Source: Myxococcus eversor
Lineage (GTDB): Bacteria > Myxococcota > Myxococcia > Myxococcales > Myxococcaceae
Length of the DNA: 64,000 bases
Reading direction: 5' to 3'
Assembly: GCF_010894455.1 (NCBI RefSeq)
Contig: NZ_JAAIXY010000027.1
Coordinates: 1 to 64,000, forward strand
Each line of letters begins with the position of its first letter. Within the stretch, counting starts at the first letter, position 1. The notes beneath the pieces were generated by a model. That model searched no databases. It was not told the origin of the DNA and saw only the letters and a list, made by a program, of their open reading frames with translations. Of the stretch, positions 18,623-27,754 are shown piece after piece. The position numbers and the translations under genes are program-made.

Positions 18623-19272
18623 GTGGAGCAGCTCGTGCGCGAGTGGACGTCGTACTCATCCTTCAGCTTCTCGCCGAGCGCGATGGCCTCGGCCTTGTCC
18701 GACGGCGGAGTCCACGTCATCGACGTGATGAACTCCGGGGGCCGCAGGTGCGGCTCGGGATTGCGGTGACACTCCAGACACCACGCCATGGTCAGCGGAG
18801 CGAACTGCTCCACCGCGGCCATCTGGTCGATGCGACCGTGGCAGCTGGCGCAACCCACGCCCTTGTTCACGTGGATGGCGTGGTTGAAGTAGACGAAGTC
18901 CGGCAGGTTGTGGACGCGGACCCACTGGATGGGTGAGTCGGCGAAGAAGGCCTTGCGCACCTCGGTGAGGTACGGGCTCTTGTTCCACACCTGCGCGTGG
19001 CAGGACATGCACACGGTGGTGGACGGGATGCCCGCGGAGGGCGCCTTGTCCACACTCCAGTGGCAGTACTGGCAGTCGATCTTCTCGTCCCCCGCATGGT
19101 GGCGGTGGTCGAATTCGATGGGCTGCTCGATGGGCTGCTGCTGGTTCGTGACGTACGGGGACCGTACGTAAGCCATGAGGCCGCCGATGCCGATGGCGGG
19201 CACGGCAAGAAGCGCCGCGGCGGACAGCCGAGACACCGTGTTCGTCCAGCGTGGAAACAGAGGGCCGCTCAT
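18610..19272 (-). CDS. actA: Alternative complex III pentaheme cytochrome c ActA
   Basis: Five CxxCH heme motifs are present in order: CQYCH, CMSCH, CASCH, CLECH and CSTCH, together with distal His candidates (DHRHHAG, FNHAIHVNKG). A single N-terminal helix (LSAAALLAVPAIGIGGLMAYV) anchors it. ActA receives electrons from the Fe-S clusters of ActB. I chose the Met at 19272 (MSGPLFPRW); the frame is open to 19557, but upstream residues look non-coding. The stop region overlaps the actB start by 13 bases. This is the first gene of the operon. Confidence 0.93.
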   Translation of the reverse strand: MSGPLFPRWTNTVSRLSAAALLAVPAIGIGGLMAYVRSPYVTNQQQPIEQPIEFDHRHHAGDEKIDCQYCHWSVDKAPSAGIPSTTVCMSCHAQVWNKSPYLTEVRKAFFADSPIQWVRVHNLPDFVYFNHAIHVNKGVGCASCHGRIDQMAAVEQFAPLTMAWCLECHRNPEPHLRPPEFITSMTWTPPSDKAEAIALGEKLKDEYDVHSRTSCSTCHR

Positions 19273-19766
19273 ACCAGGACCATGGGCAAGGGGGCTTCTA
19301 CAACTGCGGTGACAGGAGAAGAGGAAGAGGTGGGGACGCGGCTGAACGCGAGGAGCGGCGGGGCGATCCCGGCCCCGACGGGTCGGGGGGGCGGCTCCTG
19401 GCGCGCGGAAGGCGAAGCAGTCACGTCCAACGAAACCTCTATGGATGTTGCCGCGGGCGGGTCCCTCCTCCTGGCCCAACCCAGCGCGGCGCGGGACCAT
19501 TGACCATCGACACGGCAGTGTCAACCATTCTGATGTTGTGGAGCCGTGGGATACCACTTCCTCGCGCGGAGGCGGGAAATCGCGGTCCAGAGGTGATGAA
19601 TCTCTCTTCTGGCGGGAGGAAGGGACGTTGAGCCCGAGCCCGTCCGCGGCGGATCATCACGTGTGCTGGGGTGTCTCGGTGCGCTGCTCACACAAGGTAT
19701 GGGCAGACCGGCGCGCGGGCTCATCGCCCGACAGAGACATGTCGACGGCTCGGGCTTGAGACGGTG
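19273..19766. other. Upstream region of the act-cox operon, no gene
   Basis: This 494-base gap separates actA (leftward) from the end of the HNH gene (also leftward). Frames through it give Arg/Gly-rich translations without motifs, so I see no protein gene and no tRNA-like structure. It should contain the main promoter of the 12.8-kb respiratory operon. The only notable element is the inverted repeat at 19507-19524. Confidence 0.5.
19507..19524 (-). promoter_or_regulatory. Inverted repeat with -35-like TTGACA upstream of actA
   Basis: TCGACAC and GTGTCAA face each other across GGCA, a 7-base inverted repeat with one mismatch. Read leftward, its first six bases are TTGACA, a consensus-like -35 hexamer, about 250 bases before actA. 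No good -10 hexamer follows at 16-18 bases (the best is AATGGT). It could be an operator for the operon or a chance palindrome. Confidence 0.3.
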
Positions 19767-20132
19767 TCACTCGGAGTCCGCGCCAGCCGGCTCCCGCCAG
19801 CGCTGCTTGCGGCGGGCGAGCAGCTTCTCCACCAGCTCCCGGACCCGCGAGTCCCGGTGATAGTGGGGGTCATGCCGGCTGCCCTTGCCCTGGTTGCAGC
19901 AGGCGCAGGCCAGGCCCAGGTTCTCCGGCGCGTCCGTTCCTCCGGCGGTTCGCGGGAGGATGTGCTCGATGGTGGCCCGGCTGATGGGCTCGCCATCCAG
20001 ACCCACCACCAGATGCGCGTTGCAGTGCAGGCACTTGCCCAGCCAGGCCTCGCGCCCCCGATGCTCGGTGAGCTCGAAGGTGGTGTCCGTGGCGATGATG
20101 CCCAGAATCTTGCGGCGCTTGGAGTCGCTCAT
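19767..20132 (-). CDS. HNH endonuclease
   Basis: The 121-residue protein contains a compact HNH nuclease domain. It has a zinc-binding CLHC and CACC pair (residues ~35 and ~76), the catalytic core TIEHILPRTAGGTDAPENL with the conserved His and Asn, and the final CNQGKG. The C-terminus is basic (LARRKQRWREP). It starts one base after the pdeM stop on the same strand, so it is probably the last gene of the repair cassette. Stand-alone HNH proteins of this size are common and their targets are usually unknown. Confidence 0.9.
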   Translation of the reverse strand: MSDSKRRKILGIIATDTTFELTEHRGREAWLGKCLHCNAHLVVGLDGEPISRATIEHILPRTAGGTDAPENLGLACACCNQGKGSRHDPHYHRDSRVRELVEKLLARRKQRWREPAGADSE

Positions 20133-20133
20133 C

Positions 20134-20787
20134 CTACACCTCGACCACGGAGGGGCCGGCGATGGCGAAGACGCGCTCCCCGGGTCGGCGCGGCATGTCG
20201 AGTCCCCCGGTGAAGGCGCTGAAGGCCGGGAGCACGCCCACCCCGGGGCCCAGGTGGAAGCATGGAAGACGGAGGCGGTCCCCGCCAGCCGACAGCCTCA
20301 CGGTGGGGTGGAGATGACCGGCCCAGATGTAGCGGCCCGTGACAGGGGTGGGGTGATGGGCGAAGCGGAAGGGCCCCTCATCCAGGTGGGACTCGTGGAC
20401 GTCCATGTGCCACTCCGTGGGCAGGGGCCCCGCACGGAGGTCATGGTTGCCCCGGACCAGCACCACCTCCACGTCGGCATGGCCCGCGCGCCAGTCCGCG
20501 AGTCTCTGGATGAGCGCGGGGGTGAGGCCCTCCCGGGAGTGGACGAGATCGCCCAGGACGAGCAGCCGACGGGCCCCCGTGCTGGCGAGCGCCGAGGACA
20601 GGCGGGTCAGGTCATCCTCCAGCACGCCGAGCGGCAGGGGGATGCCGTGCTGCTGGAAGCTCTCCGTCTTGCCCCAATGGAGGTCGGCCACCGCGAGGGT
20701 GCGGGCCTCGGGCCAATGCAGGGCCCGTTCCGGGAGCAGCTCCAGCGGGGTGCCGCCTACGCGGACCTGGCATCGTCGCGCGTCCAT
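20134..20787 (-). CDS. pdeM: Ligase-associated metallophosphoesterase PdeM
   Basis: All calcineurin-type metal-binding motifs are visible: DLHWGK (DxH), GDLVHS (GDxxH), RGNHDLR (GNHD) and GHLHP (GHxH). The order and length (217 residues) match PdeM, the phosphodiesterase of the ligase-associated DNA-damage cassette. The start overlaps the helicase 3' end by 31 bases, which suggests coupled translation. The substrate is unknown; a nucleic-acid end-processing role is inferred from context. Confidence 0.92.
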   Translation of the reverse strand: MDARRCQVRVGGTPLELLPERALHWPEARTLAVADLHWGKTESFQQHGIPLPLGVLEDDLTRLSSALASTGARRLLVLGDLVHSREGLTPALIQRLADWRAGHADVEVVLVRGNHDLRAGPLPTEWHMDVHESHLDEGPFRFAHHPTPVTGRYIWAGHLHPTVRLSAGGDRLRLPCFHLGPGVGVLPAFSAFTGGLDMPRRPGERVFAIAGPSVVEV

Positions 20788-23339
20788 CGCTCCTTCATGC
20801 GCTCCACCCGCTCCAGCAGGGACTCGCTGGAGAGGCTGGCGCTGATGCGCTCGACGACGAGCGGGAAGGCCAGCGGCGTCGGCCTCCGGACGTGGAGCAG
20901 CTCCAGGGGGCTCGACTCCAGGCGCTCCAACGCACGCTCCATGCGGCCCTGCTCGAACTGTTGCTCCAGCACCTCGCGGCGGGCCTGGGTGAGCAGCAGG
21001 TGTCCCGGGTCATGGCGGGCGAAGACATCATGGAGGAGGGCGGCGCTCGACTGGACCTGCCGCGTGGACTTGCGAGCCCCGGGGAGCCCGGGCAGCACCA
21101 GTCCCGCCACGCGGGCGATGTCCCGGAACTGGCGTTTCGTCAGCTCGCCTACGTTGATGCTCTCGAGCACGTCCTCCACCAGGTGCTCGCGCGTGAAGAG
21201 GTGGGGGCGCAGCGCCTGCTCGAAGGGATAGGGCGCGGGGGTGAGCAGCTCCAGGCCGTAGTCATTCACGGACACGCTGAAAGTGGCCTTCTGGAGGCGT
21301 GTGAGCCGCAGAGCGAGCAGGGCCGCGAGTCCCTCGTGCACCCGCCGTCCTTCGAAGGGATAGAGGAAGAGGTGGTGCCCGTCACGCGTCTGGCACACCT
21401 CCGCGAGGAGCGCGCTGGCCGAGGGGATTCGCGACAGTCGCTCCTGGGTCTCCAGAATGGGCCACGCGGCGGCGAGTTCGTCGGAGGTGACGTCGCCGTG
21501 GCGCGCGGAGTCGAGCGTGCGGCGCACGGCGGCGGCCAGCGATGTGGACAGCGGCAGGCGACTGCCACCCCAGCGCGGTGTCTGCGTCACCTTCGCCTTC
21601 GCGGGCCGGACGTAGGCGGTGAGCCCTTGGAGTCGGCCGAGCTCGAGCTTCTTGCCGGCGAACTGGAAGGTGTCTCCTGGGCGGAGCCGGCTGACGTAGG
21701 ACTCCTCCACGCTGCCCAGCCGTCCTCCGCTCCAGTAGCGCAACTCGACTACGGCATCGGAGGTGATGGTGCCGATGTTGAGCCGGTGCAGTCGGGCGAC
21801 GCGGGCGTCCTTCACGACGAAGCGACCCTCGTGCTCCTCCACGCGGCGGAACTCCGGGTAGGCCGTCAGCGTGGGGCCACCCTCGCGCACCAGGGTGAGC
21901 GTCCAGTCGAACTCCTCGTCCGTGAGGTCCGCGTAGGCCGCGGCGCCGCGCACCTCATCGAGCAGGGCCTCTCGGGTGAAGCCTCCTCCGAGCGCGCACG
22001 TCACCAGGTGCTGGGCCAGCACGTCCAACGGCTTGCCAGGGGGGATGCGCGGTTCGACTTCCTTGCGTGCGAGCGCATCGCGGGCGGCGGCCATCTCCAC
22101 CAGCTCCAGCGCGTGCGTGGGGACGAAGAGGATGTTGCACGTGGCCTCGGGACGGTGTGCGCCTCGGCCCGCGCGTTGGAGTGTCCGGCCGATGCCCTTG
22201 GGACTGCCCACCTGCACCACGCGCTCCACGGGGCCGAAGTCCACGCCCAGGTCCAGCGACGAGGTGCACACGACGATGCGCAGCGAGCCGTCCTTGAGGC
22301 GTCGCTCCACGCGCTCCCGCTCGTCGCGGTCGATGGAACCGTGGTGCAGTGCGAGCAGGTGTTCCCACTCCGGGCGCGCGAAGCGCAGGCCCTCGAACCA
22401 GCGCTCCGCCTGTGAGCGCGTGTTGGTGAAGATGAGTGTCGACTTCGCCGGGTCCAGCCTCGCGGCCACGCGGGCCAGCATGGTGAAGCCCAGGTGTCCC
22501 GCCCATGGAAACGTGTCCACCTGGTCCGGCAGCAACGTCTCCACGTCCACCGGACGCTCCAGGTCCGCGCTGACGAGGGTGGGGCGCGTACCTGTGCCGA
22601 CCCCGTGCCGCGCGGCCTCCTCCAGGTTGGCGAGCGTGGCGGACAAGGCCCAGGTACGCATGCGCGGAGCGAAGCTTCGCAAGCGGGACAGGGCGAGCTC
22701 CGTCTGCGTGCCTCGCTTGGAGCCGAGCAGCTCGTGCCACTCGTCGACGATGACGGCGCGCAGCGAGGAGAACAACTCCGGCGCTCGCTCGTTGGAAAGC
22801 ATCACGGAGAGCGACTCGGGCGTGGTGATGAGCACTTCGGGGAGTCGCTGTCTTTGTCGCTGGCGCACCGACGACGACGTGTCTCCGGTGCGGCTCTCCA
22901 CATCGAGGTCCGTGTCGAGCACGCTCAGCGGCTCGCGAAGGGCCAGCTCCACGTCACGTGACACCGCGCGAAGGGGCGTCACGTAGAGAATCTGGAGCCC
23001 CTTCTCGCCATGCTCGGCCACGTCGGCCAGTGGCGCGAGATACGCGGCGTAGGTCTTCCCCGCGCCCGTGGGGACATGGATGAGCCCGCTGTCTCCACAT
23101 GCATAGGCGGCCCAGGCTTCTTCCTGGAAGGCGTAGGGCGTCCAGCCCTTCGAGGCGAACCAACCCCGGAGCCGCTCCATCGGCGGGCCGCTCGCCGCTT
23201 TCGTGGAGGGCGCCGTCTCGCGTGGCTTCGCTCGCTTCCTCCCGCGTGGGTTCCCGGTCGTCGGTGTTGGGCCTCCGTGGAGGGCCTTCCTCTTCGCCTG
23301 GAGCTGGGCTCGCAGCGAGGGCGACCTACGCGCTGGCAT
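20757..23339 (-). CDS. Ligase-associated DEXH-box (Lhr-like) helicase
   Basis: This 860-residue superfamily 2 helicase has Walker A (PTGAGKT), DEWH in VIVDEWHELLG, the SAT motif in WALSATLAN, motif IV IFTNTRSQAERW, and motif VI QRAGRGAHRPEA. A long Lhr-type winged-helix and DUF4145-like C-terminal region follows. The order and neighbours identify the ligase-associated form. I placed the start at 23339 (MPARRSPSL), overlapping the ligase end by 14 bases; the frame remains open further upstream inside the ligase gene but reads as Ser/Arg noise there. An internal Met (MERLRGWF) is an alternative start. Confidence 0.92.
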   Translation of the reverse strand: MPARRSPSLRAQLQAKRKALHGGPTPTTGNPRGRKRAKPRETAPSTKAASGPPMERLRGWFASKGWTPYAFQEEAWAAYACGDSGLIHVPTGAGKTYAAYLAPLADVAEHGEKGLQILYVTPLRAVSRDVELALREPLSVLDTDLDVESRTGDTSSSVRQRQRQRLPEVLITTPESLSVMLSNERAPELFSSLRAVIVDEWHELLGSKRGTQTELALSRLRSFAPRMRTWALSATLANLEEAARHGVGTGTRPTLVSADLERPVDVETLLPDQVDTFPWAGHLGFTMLARVAARLDPAKSTLIFTNTRSQAERWFEGLRFARPEWEHLLALHHGSIDRDERERVERRLKDGSLRIVVCTSSLDLGVDFGPVERVVQVGSPKGIGRTLQRAGRGAHRPEATCNILFVPTHALELVEMAAARDALARKEVEPRIPPGKPLDVLAQHLVTCALGGGFTREALLDEVRGAAAYADLTDEEFDWTLTLVREGGPTLTAYPEFRRVEEHEGRFVVKDARVARLHRLNIGTITSDAVVELRYWSGGRLGSVEESYVSRLRPGDTFQFAGKKLELGRLQGLTAYVRPAKAKVTQTPRWGGSRLPLSTSLAAAVRRTLDSARHGDVTSDELAAAWPILETQERLSRIPSASALLAEVCQTRDGHHLFLYPFEGRRVHEGLAALLALRLTRLQKATFSVSVNDYGLELLTPAPYPFEQALRPHLFTREHLVEDVLESINVGELTKRQFRDIARVAGLVLPGLPGARKSTRQVQSSAALLHDVFARHDPGHLLLTQARREVLEQQFEQGRMERALERLESSPLELLHVRRPTPLAFPLVVERISASLSSESLLERVERMKERWTRDDARSA

Positions 23340-24921
23340 GGAGCAGCTCCTTGAGCGAGTCCAGGGAGTCGGCGTCCTGTGGCTTCTTGTCCGTGCGCCA
23401 GCGGGCGATGCGAGGGAAGCGCAGCGCGACGCCCGACTTGTGACGCGGTGACTTCTGGATGCCCTCGAAGTGCAGCTCGAAGACCTGCTCGGGCTCCACC
23501 GAGCGCACCGGTCCGAACTTCTCGCGCGTGTGCGCGCGAATCCATCGGTCCAGTCGGCCAATCTCCTCGTCGGTGAGGCCCGAGTACGCCTTCGTCACCG
23601 GGAGCAGGTCCGTCCCGTTCCACACGGCGAAGGTGTAGTCGGTGTACAGCGAGGAGCGTCGGCCATGTCCTGGATGCGCGTAGAGCAGCACCGCGTCCAC
23701 CGTGAACGGGTCGATCTTCCACTTCCACCAGTCGCCACGCTTGCGGCCCGTGAGGTACGGGGAGCTCAATCGTTTGAGCATGAATCCCTCGACGTTGCGC
23801 TCACGTGCCTCGCTTCGCGTGTGCGCCAAGGCTTCCCAGGAAGAAGCTTCCACGGCGGGGGACAGCGGCAAGGTGGGGTGGTGCTTCAGCAGCGCGGCCA
23901 GTCGCTCGCGGCGTTCGCGCAGCGGCAGTGCACGCAGGTCCTGCCCGTCCTGCTCCAGCAAGTCGTATGCGATGAACGCAGCCGGTGCCTCCGCGAGCAC
24001 CCGGGGCGTCAGCTTCTGTCGACCGATGCGACGCTGGAGTCGAGCGAAGGGCAGGGGCTTGCAGTCCTCGTACGCCAGCACCTCGCCGTCCAGCACGGTG
24101 CCTTCGGGCAGGGCCTTCGCGGCCTCGGTGATTTCGGGGAAGCGGTCGGTGATGAGCTCCTCACCCCGGCTCCAGAGATAGACGTCTCCCTTCCGGTGGA
24201 GGAGCTGGCCTCGGATGCCGTCCCACTTCCATTCGACCAACCACTCCGAGAGGTCTCCCAGTGACTCCGGCGGCTGCTCCAGCGGAGACGCCAGATAGAA
24301 TGGATACGGACGCGAGTGCTCCGCATCCGAGACCTCCGGCGAGACGAGCTGCTGGAAGAACTCCTTCGAGGGAGTCCAGGTCCCCATCAACCGGTGCGCG
24401 ACGTCTGGCGCGGGAAGTCCCGCCACCTTCGCGAGCGCGCGGACCACCAGCGTGGAGGAGACGCCCACGCGCAGCTCCCCGGTGAGCATCTTGTTCAGCA
24501 GGAAGACCTCTCGCCGAGGCATGGCGCGCCACCAGGACACCACCTGCTCGCGCTGCGCTGTCGCATCCAGCTCACGCAGGGGCAGCAGGCGCTGGGTGAG
24601 CCACTGCGACAGCGGCAGCTCCTCCGGCGCGCTCGGCCGCTCCAGGTTGTCCAACAGCAGGGAGATGACTTCCGCGAGGTCTCCCACGGAGGCGTAGACC
24701 TCCGCGAACAGCCAGTCGGGAATGTGCGTCAGCTCCTGGGTCCACCCCACCAGCAGCTTCGTGGTGAGCAGTCGCTTCAGCTTCTGGCCCGTGAGGAAGT
24801 ACAGCGCCCACGCGGCGTCCTCGGGAGGTGCTTCCTGGAAGTAGCGGGCGAGAGCCTCCACCTTCGCGTTGGTGGAGGTGGTCTGGTCCAGGCGCTCGTA
24901 CAGGTCCGCGAGTCGTCGCAT
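23326..24921 (-). CDS. ATP-dependent DNA ligase (repair cassette)
   Basis: The adenylated lysine is Lys232 in EWKWDGIRGQ (motif I). Further motifs are VLDGEVLAY (III), FIAYDLLEQDG (IIIa), EGFMLKR (IV) and WWKWKIDP (V). An N-terminal helical domain (~1-200) precedes the nucleotidyltransferase domain, and a C-terminal OB-fold follows, giving the usual ~530 residues of this bacterial group. The enzyme seals nicks using ATP. It lies 3 bases after the exonuclease gene and overlaps the helicase start. Confidence 0.96.
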   Translation of the reverse strand: MRRLADLYERLDQTTSTNAKVEALARYFQEAPPEDAAWALYFLTGQKLKRLLTTKLLVGWTQELTHIPDWLFAEVYASVGDLAEVISLLLDNLERPSAPEELPLSQWLTQRLLPLRELDATAQREQVVSWWRAMPRREVFLLNKMLTGELRVGVSSTLVVRALAKVAGLPAPDVAHRLMGTWTPSKEFFQQLVSPEVSDAEHSRPYPFYLASPLEQPPESLGDLSEWLVEWKWDGIRGQLLHRKGDVYLWSRGEELITDRFPEITEAAKALPEGTVLDGEVLAYEDCKPLPFARLQRRIGRQKLTPRVLAEAPAAFIAYDLLEQDGQDLRALPLRERRERLAALLKHHPTLPLSPAVEASSWEALAHTRSEARERNVEGFMLKRLSSPYLTGRKRGDWWKWKIDPFTVDAVLLYAHPGHGRRSSLYTDYTFAVWNGTDLLPVTKAYSGLTDEEIGRLDRWIRAHTREKFGPVRSVEPEQVFELHFEGIQKSPRHKSGVALRFPRIARWRTDKKPQDADSLDSLKELLHASA

Positions 24922-24924
24922 GGG

Positions 24925-25950
24925 TCAGTCCTCCGCCTCGCCCTCGAACTGCGTTGCCAGCGGAGAGGCGTCCACACCCTGCTCGCGGAGGTAGCGCGCC
25001 AGGGGCTCCGCGGAGCCGTGCGTGGTCAGCACCCGCTCCGCGCCCGTGTCCGCCACCGTGCGCAGCAACTCGGACCAGTCCGCGTGGTCCGACAGCACGA
25101 AGCCCCGGTCGAAGCCGCGCCGCCGTCGATTGCCGCGCACGCGCATCCAGCCCGAGGCGAAGCCCGTCTCCGCTTCGCCGAAGCGCCTCATCCAGGTGGA
25201 CCCGCCCGCGCTCGGCGGCGCCAGCACCAGCGCTCCGGCGAAGGACGTGCCCTTCGCCACCTCCGACACGAGCTGCGTGGGAATCATCTTCACGCCCGCG
25301 TCCCGGTACACCTCCACCAGACCCTGCACCGCGCCGTGAACGAAGGCGGTCCGGTCCGTCAGCCGCGCCAGCTCCGCGAGGATGCGCTGCGCCTTGCCCA
25401 GGGCGTAGCAGAACAGCACGGCAGCGCGTCCCGCCGCGCGATTCGCGTCCCACCACCGCAGGATGTCCTCCGCCACTTCGCGCGTGTCGTCCCAACGGAA
25501 GATGGGGAGGCCGAACGTCGCCTCGGTGATGAACGTGTGGCAGCGCACCACCTCGAACGGCGCGCACGTCGGGTCCGCCGCGCGCTTGTAGTCGCCGGAG
25601 ATGACCCACACCTCGCCCCGGTGCTCGATGCGGAGTTGCGCGCTGCCCAGCACGTGCCCCGCCGGGTGGAAGCTCACGGTGACGTCGTTGAGCTTCAGCG
25701 GCTCGCCATACTCCAGGGCGTCGATGTGCGAGTCGGCGCCCACGCGACGTCGCAGCAGGGCCTCGCCCGCTCGGGTGCCCAGGTATCGCTGGTGGCCCGT
25801 GCGCGCGTGGTCCCCATGTGCGTGGGTGATGAGCGCCCGCTCCACCGGACGCCAGGGGTCGATGTGGAAACCTCCAGGCTCACAATAGAGCCCGTGGGGC
25901 GTCACCGTGATGAGCGGCCTTCGAGCCTGGAAGGAGACGGAGGCGTCCAC
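24925..25950 (-). CDS. Ligase-associated MBL-fold exonuclease
   Basis: The metallo-beta-lactamase core is clear: THAHGDHAR, then FHPAGHVLGSAQL and ISGDYKR, which supply the metal ligands, with a beta-CASP-like region containing FVHGAVQG and VLSDHADW. The length (341 residues) and position identify the exonuclease of the ligase-associated cassette, which would trim DNA ends before ligation. It is the first gene of the cassette. Upstream is the divergent trpE. Confidence 0.92.
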   Translation of the reverse strand: MDASVSFQARRPLITVTPHGLYCEPGGFHIDPWRPVERALITHAHGDHARTGHQRYLGTRAGEALLRRRVGADSHIDALEYGEPLKLNDVTVSFHPAGHVLGSAQLRIEHRGEVWVISGDYKRAADPTCAPFEVVRCHTFITEATFGLPIFRWDDTREVAEDILRWWDANRAAGRAAVLFCYALGKAQRILAELARLTDRTAFVHGAVQGLVEVYRDAGVKMIPTQLVSEVAKGTSFAGALVLAPPSAGGSTWMRRFGEAETGFASGWMRVRGNRRRRGFDRGFVLSDHADWSELLRTVADTGAERVLTTHGSAEPLARYLREQGVDASPLATQFEGEAED

Positions 25951-26257
25951 AGTCCTTCAGAAATAACGAGGGCTTCCGGGGGCGACCACCCAGGGTGCGC
26001 GGGCCTCTCACCCGCCCTGGTTCCTGGGATGGTCGCCAGCCGCCCGGCCATCACTCCCGGCCTTGACGGCATCCCCGGGAATGACAGGCACGTGCGCGCC
26101 GATGGTCCTCGCCGGGATTCGTCCGCCGCGCTACACCGACGATTGCGCTCTGGGAGCGCGGCTCGAGTGCGCTGGAAGGTCGCGCGCGAGTCGCTCCCTG
26201 GAGTGGAGTCCCCGGCCTTCGAGGGGACGGAGACAATGCGGTAGCGGGGGAGAGGTC
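25951..26257. other. Divergent region between repair cassette and trpE
   Basis: This 307-base region should hold the promoters of both the repair cassette (leftward) and trpEG (rightward). No Trp-rich leader peptide can be read before trpE. Two alternative hairpins and a later hairpin are described at 26126-26228. A short inverted repeat (TCCCGG at 26055, CCGGGA at 26075) is also present and may be accidental in such GC-rich DNA. Confidence 0.45.
26126..26228 (+). promoter_or_regulatory. Structured trpE leader with mutually exclusive hairpins
   Basis: CCGCGCT (26126-26132) can pair with AGCGCGG (26155-26161), while GCGCTC (26145-26150) can pair with GAGCGC (26154-26159). The two pairings compete for the same segment. 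A third perfect 6-base stem, GTCCCC (26208) with GGGGAC (26223), ends 29 bases before the trpE start. No T-run follows, so it is not a classic attenuator. Confidence 0.25.
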
Positions 26258-27754
26258 ATGACCATGGATGCACAGGAGCGGAAGGCGGCCTACCGCCAGC
26301 GCGCGGAGCAGGGCGAGGCAGTGCCGGTCTCGGTGGAGTTGCCGGCGGACCTCGACACGCCGCTGTCGGCCTATCTGAAGCTGGGTGGAGGCTCGCGCGG
26401 CTTCATCCTGGAGTCGTGCTACGGCGGCGAGCGCTTCGGGCGCTACAGCCACGTGGGCACCCACGCCGCGGGGCGCGTGCGCCTGGACTCGCACGGCGCC
26501 ACCGTGTGGCGTGGCTCGCGCGAGGAGCGCCGCGACGGCAAGCCGATGGACGTGCTGCGCTCCCTGTGGCGTGAGCTCGCCGTGGCCCGACTCCCCGGTG
26601 AGGCCCCGTTCCTCGGCGGGCTCGTGGGGTACATGGGTTACAATTGTGTCTCGTGGATGGAGCCCACGGTTCCGGACCGGCACCCGCGCGACACGTCCTT
26701 CCCCGACTCCGAGTGGCTCATCTCCGAGGACTTCGTCACCCACGACTCGCGCACGGGGACGCTCAAGGTCACCGCCATCGCCCGCCCTTCGCTCCACGCG
26801 AGTGTGGCCGTCGCGTTGAAGGACGCCGAGGACCGCGCGCAGGCCATGGCCGAGCGGCTCCTCAAGCCGCTGCCGCAGGAGGCCTATGCGCCGTCGCCGC
26901 GCATGAAGGGGGAGAGCCCCGTGGCCTGTTGGGACCGCGCTGGCTACGAGGCCGCGGTGGAGCGCTCGAAGGAGTACATCCGCGCGGGCGACATCTTCCA
27001 GGTGGTGCTCGCGCGTCGCTTCGAGTCGCGAGGCGCGCCGCCTCCGCTGTCGCTCTATCGCGCGTTGCGCCGCGTGAATCCCTCGCCGTACCTGTTCCTG
27101 GTGGAGCTGGGCGAGGCGCGCGCGCTGGTGGGTGCGTCGCCGGAGTTGCTGGTGCAGGTGAGAGATGGCGACGTGGTGGTGCGGCCCATCGCCGGCACGC
27201 GTCGACGCGGAGCCTCCGAGGCGGAGGACCTGGCGCTGGAGAAGGAACTGCTCGCGGACGAGAAGGAGCGCGCCGAGCACATCATGTTGGTGGACCTGGG
27301 CCGCAATGACGTGGGCCGGGTGGCGGCGCCGGGCTCGGTGCGCGTCGAGGACCTGATGGTCATCGAACGCTACAGCCACGTGATGCACATCGTTTCGCAG
27401 GTGCGCGGGAAGCTGGACTCGAAGTTCGACGCGCTCGATGCGCTGGCCAGCACCTTCCCCGCGGGCACTGTTTCGGGTGCTCCGAAGATTCGCGCGATGC
27501 AGATCATCGACGAGCTGGAGGTGCAGCGGCGCGGGCCGTACTCGGGCGCGGTGGGCTACCTGTCCTTCTGCGGCACGCTGGACGTGGCCATCGCCCTGCG
27601 CACGTTCTTCGTGGATGGAGACCGGACCATGTGGACCGCGGGCGCGGGGCTGGTGGCGGACTCGGTGCCATCGAAGGAAGCCGATGAGACGGAGGCCAAG
27701 GCGGGGGCCATGGCCGCCGCGCTCCGGCTGGCTCGTGAGGGAGGTGGCCGGTGA
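26258..27754 (+). CDS. trpE: Anthranilate synthase component I
   Basis: TrpE makes anthranilate from chorismate using ammonia from TrpG. The N-terminal Trp-sensing domain precedes the chorismate-binding domain. That domain carries GDIFQVVLARR, RPIAGTRRRG, the DEKERAEHIMLVDLGRNDVGRV stretch, and TFPAGTVSGAPKIRAMQIIDELE. The ATG at 26258 has GGGGAGAGG just upstream; the next Met at 26264 is an alternative. At 498 residues the length is normal. The stop overlaps the trpG start as GTGA. Confidence 0.97.
   Translation: MTMDAQERKAAYRQRAEQGEAVPVSVELPADLDTPLSAYLKLGGGSRGFILESCYGGERFGRYSHVGTHAAGRVRLDSHGATVWRGSREERRDGKPMDVLRSLWRELAVARLPGEAPFLGGLVGYMGYNCVSWMEPTVPDRHPRDTSFPDSEWLISEDFVTHDSRTGTLKVTAIARPSLHASVAVALKDAEDRAQAMAERLLKPLPQEAYAPSPRMKGESPVACWDRAGYEAAVERSKEYIRAGDIFQVVLARRFESRGAPPPLSLYRALRRVNPSPYLFLVELGEARALVGASPELLVQVRDGDVVVRPIAGTRRRGASEAEDLALEKELLADEKERAEHIMLVDLGRNDVGRVAAPGSVRVEDLMVIERYSHVMHIVSQVRGKLDSKFDALDALASTFPAGTVSGAPKIRAMQIIDELEVQRRGPYSGAVGYLSFCGTLDVAIALRTFFVDGDRTMWTAGAGLVADSVPSKEADETEAKAGAMAAALRLAREGGGR

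Noticed and set aside
15452..18769. A 1105-codon open frame on the plus strand opposite actB
   Set aside because: It is a mirror of actB codon bias in GC-rich DNA; the translation is a repetitive Arg/Val/Gln/Leu string without motifs, while actB on the other strand is fully recognisable.
25951..26257. Classic trp attenuator with a Trp-rich leader peptide before trpE
   Set aside because: No short frame with adjacent Trp codons and no T-run after the hairpins.
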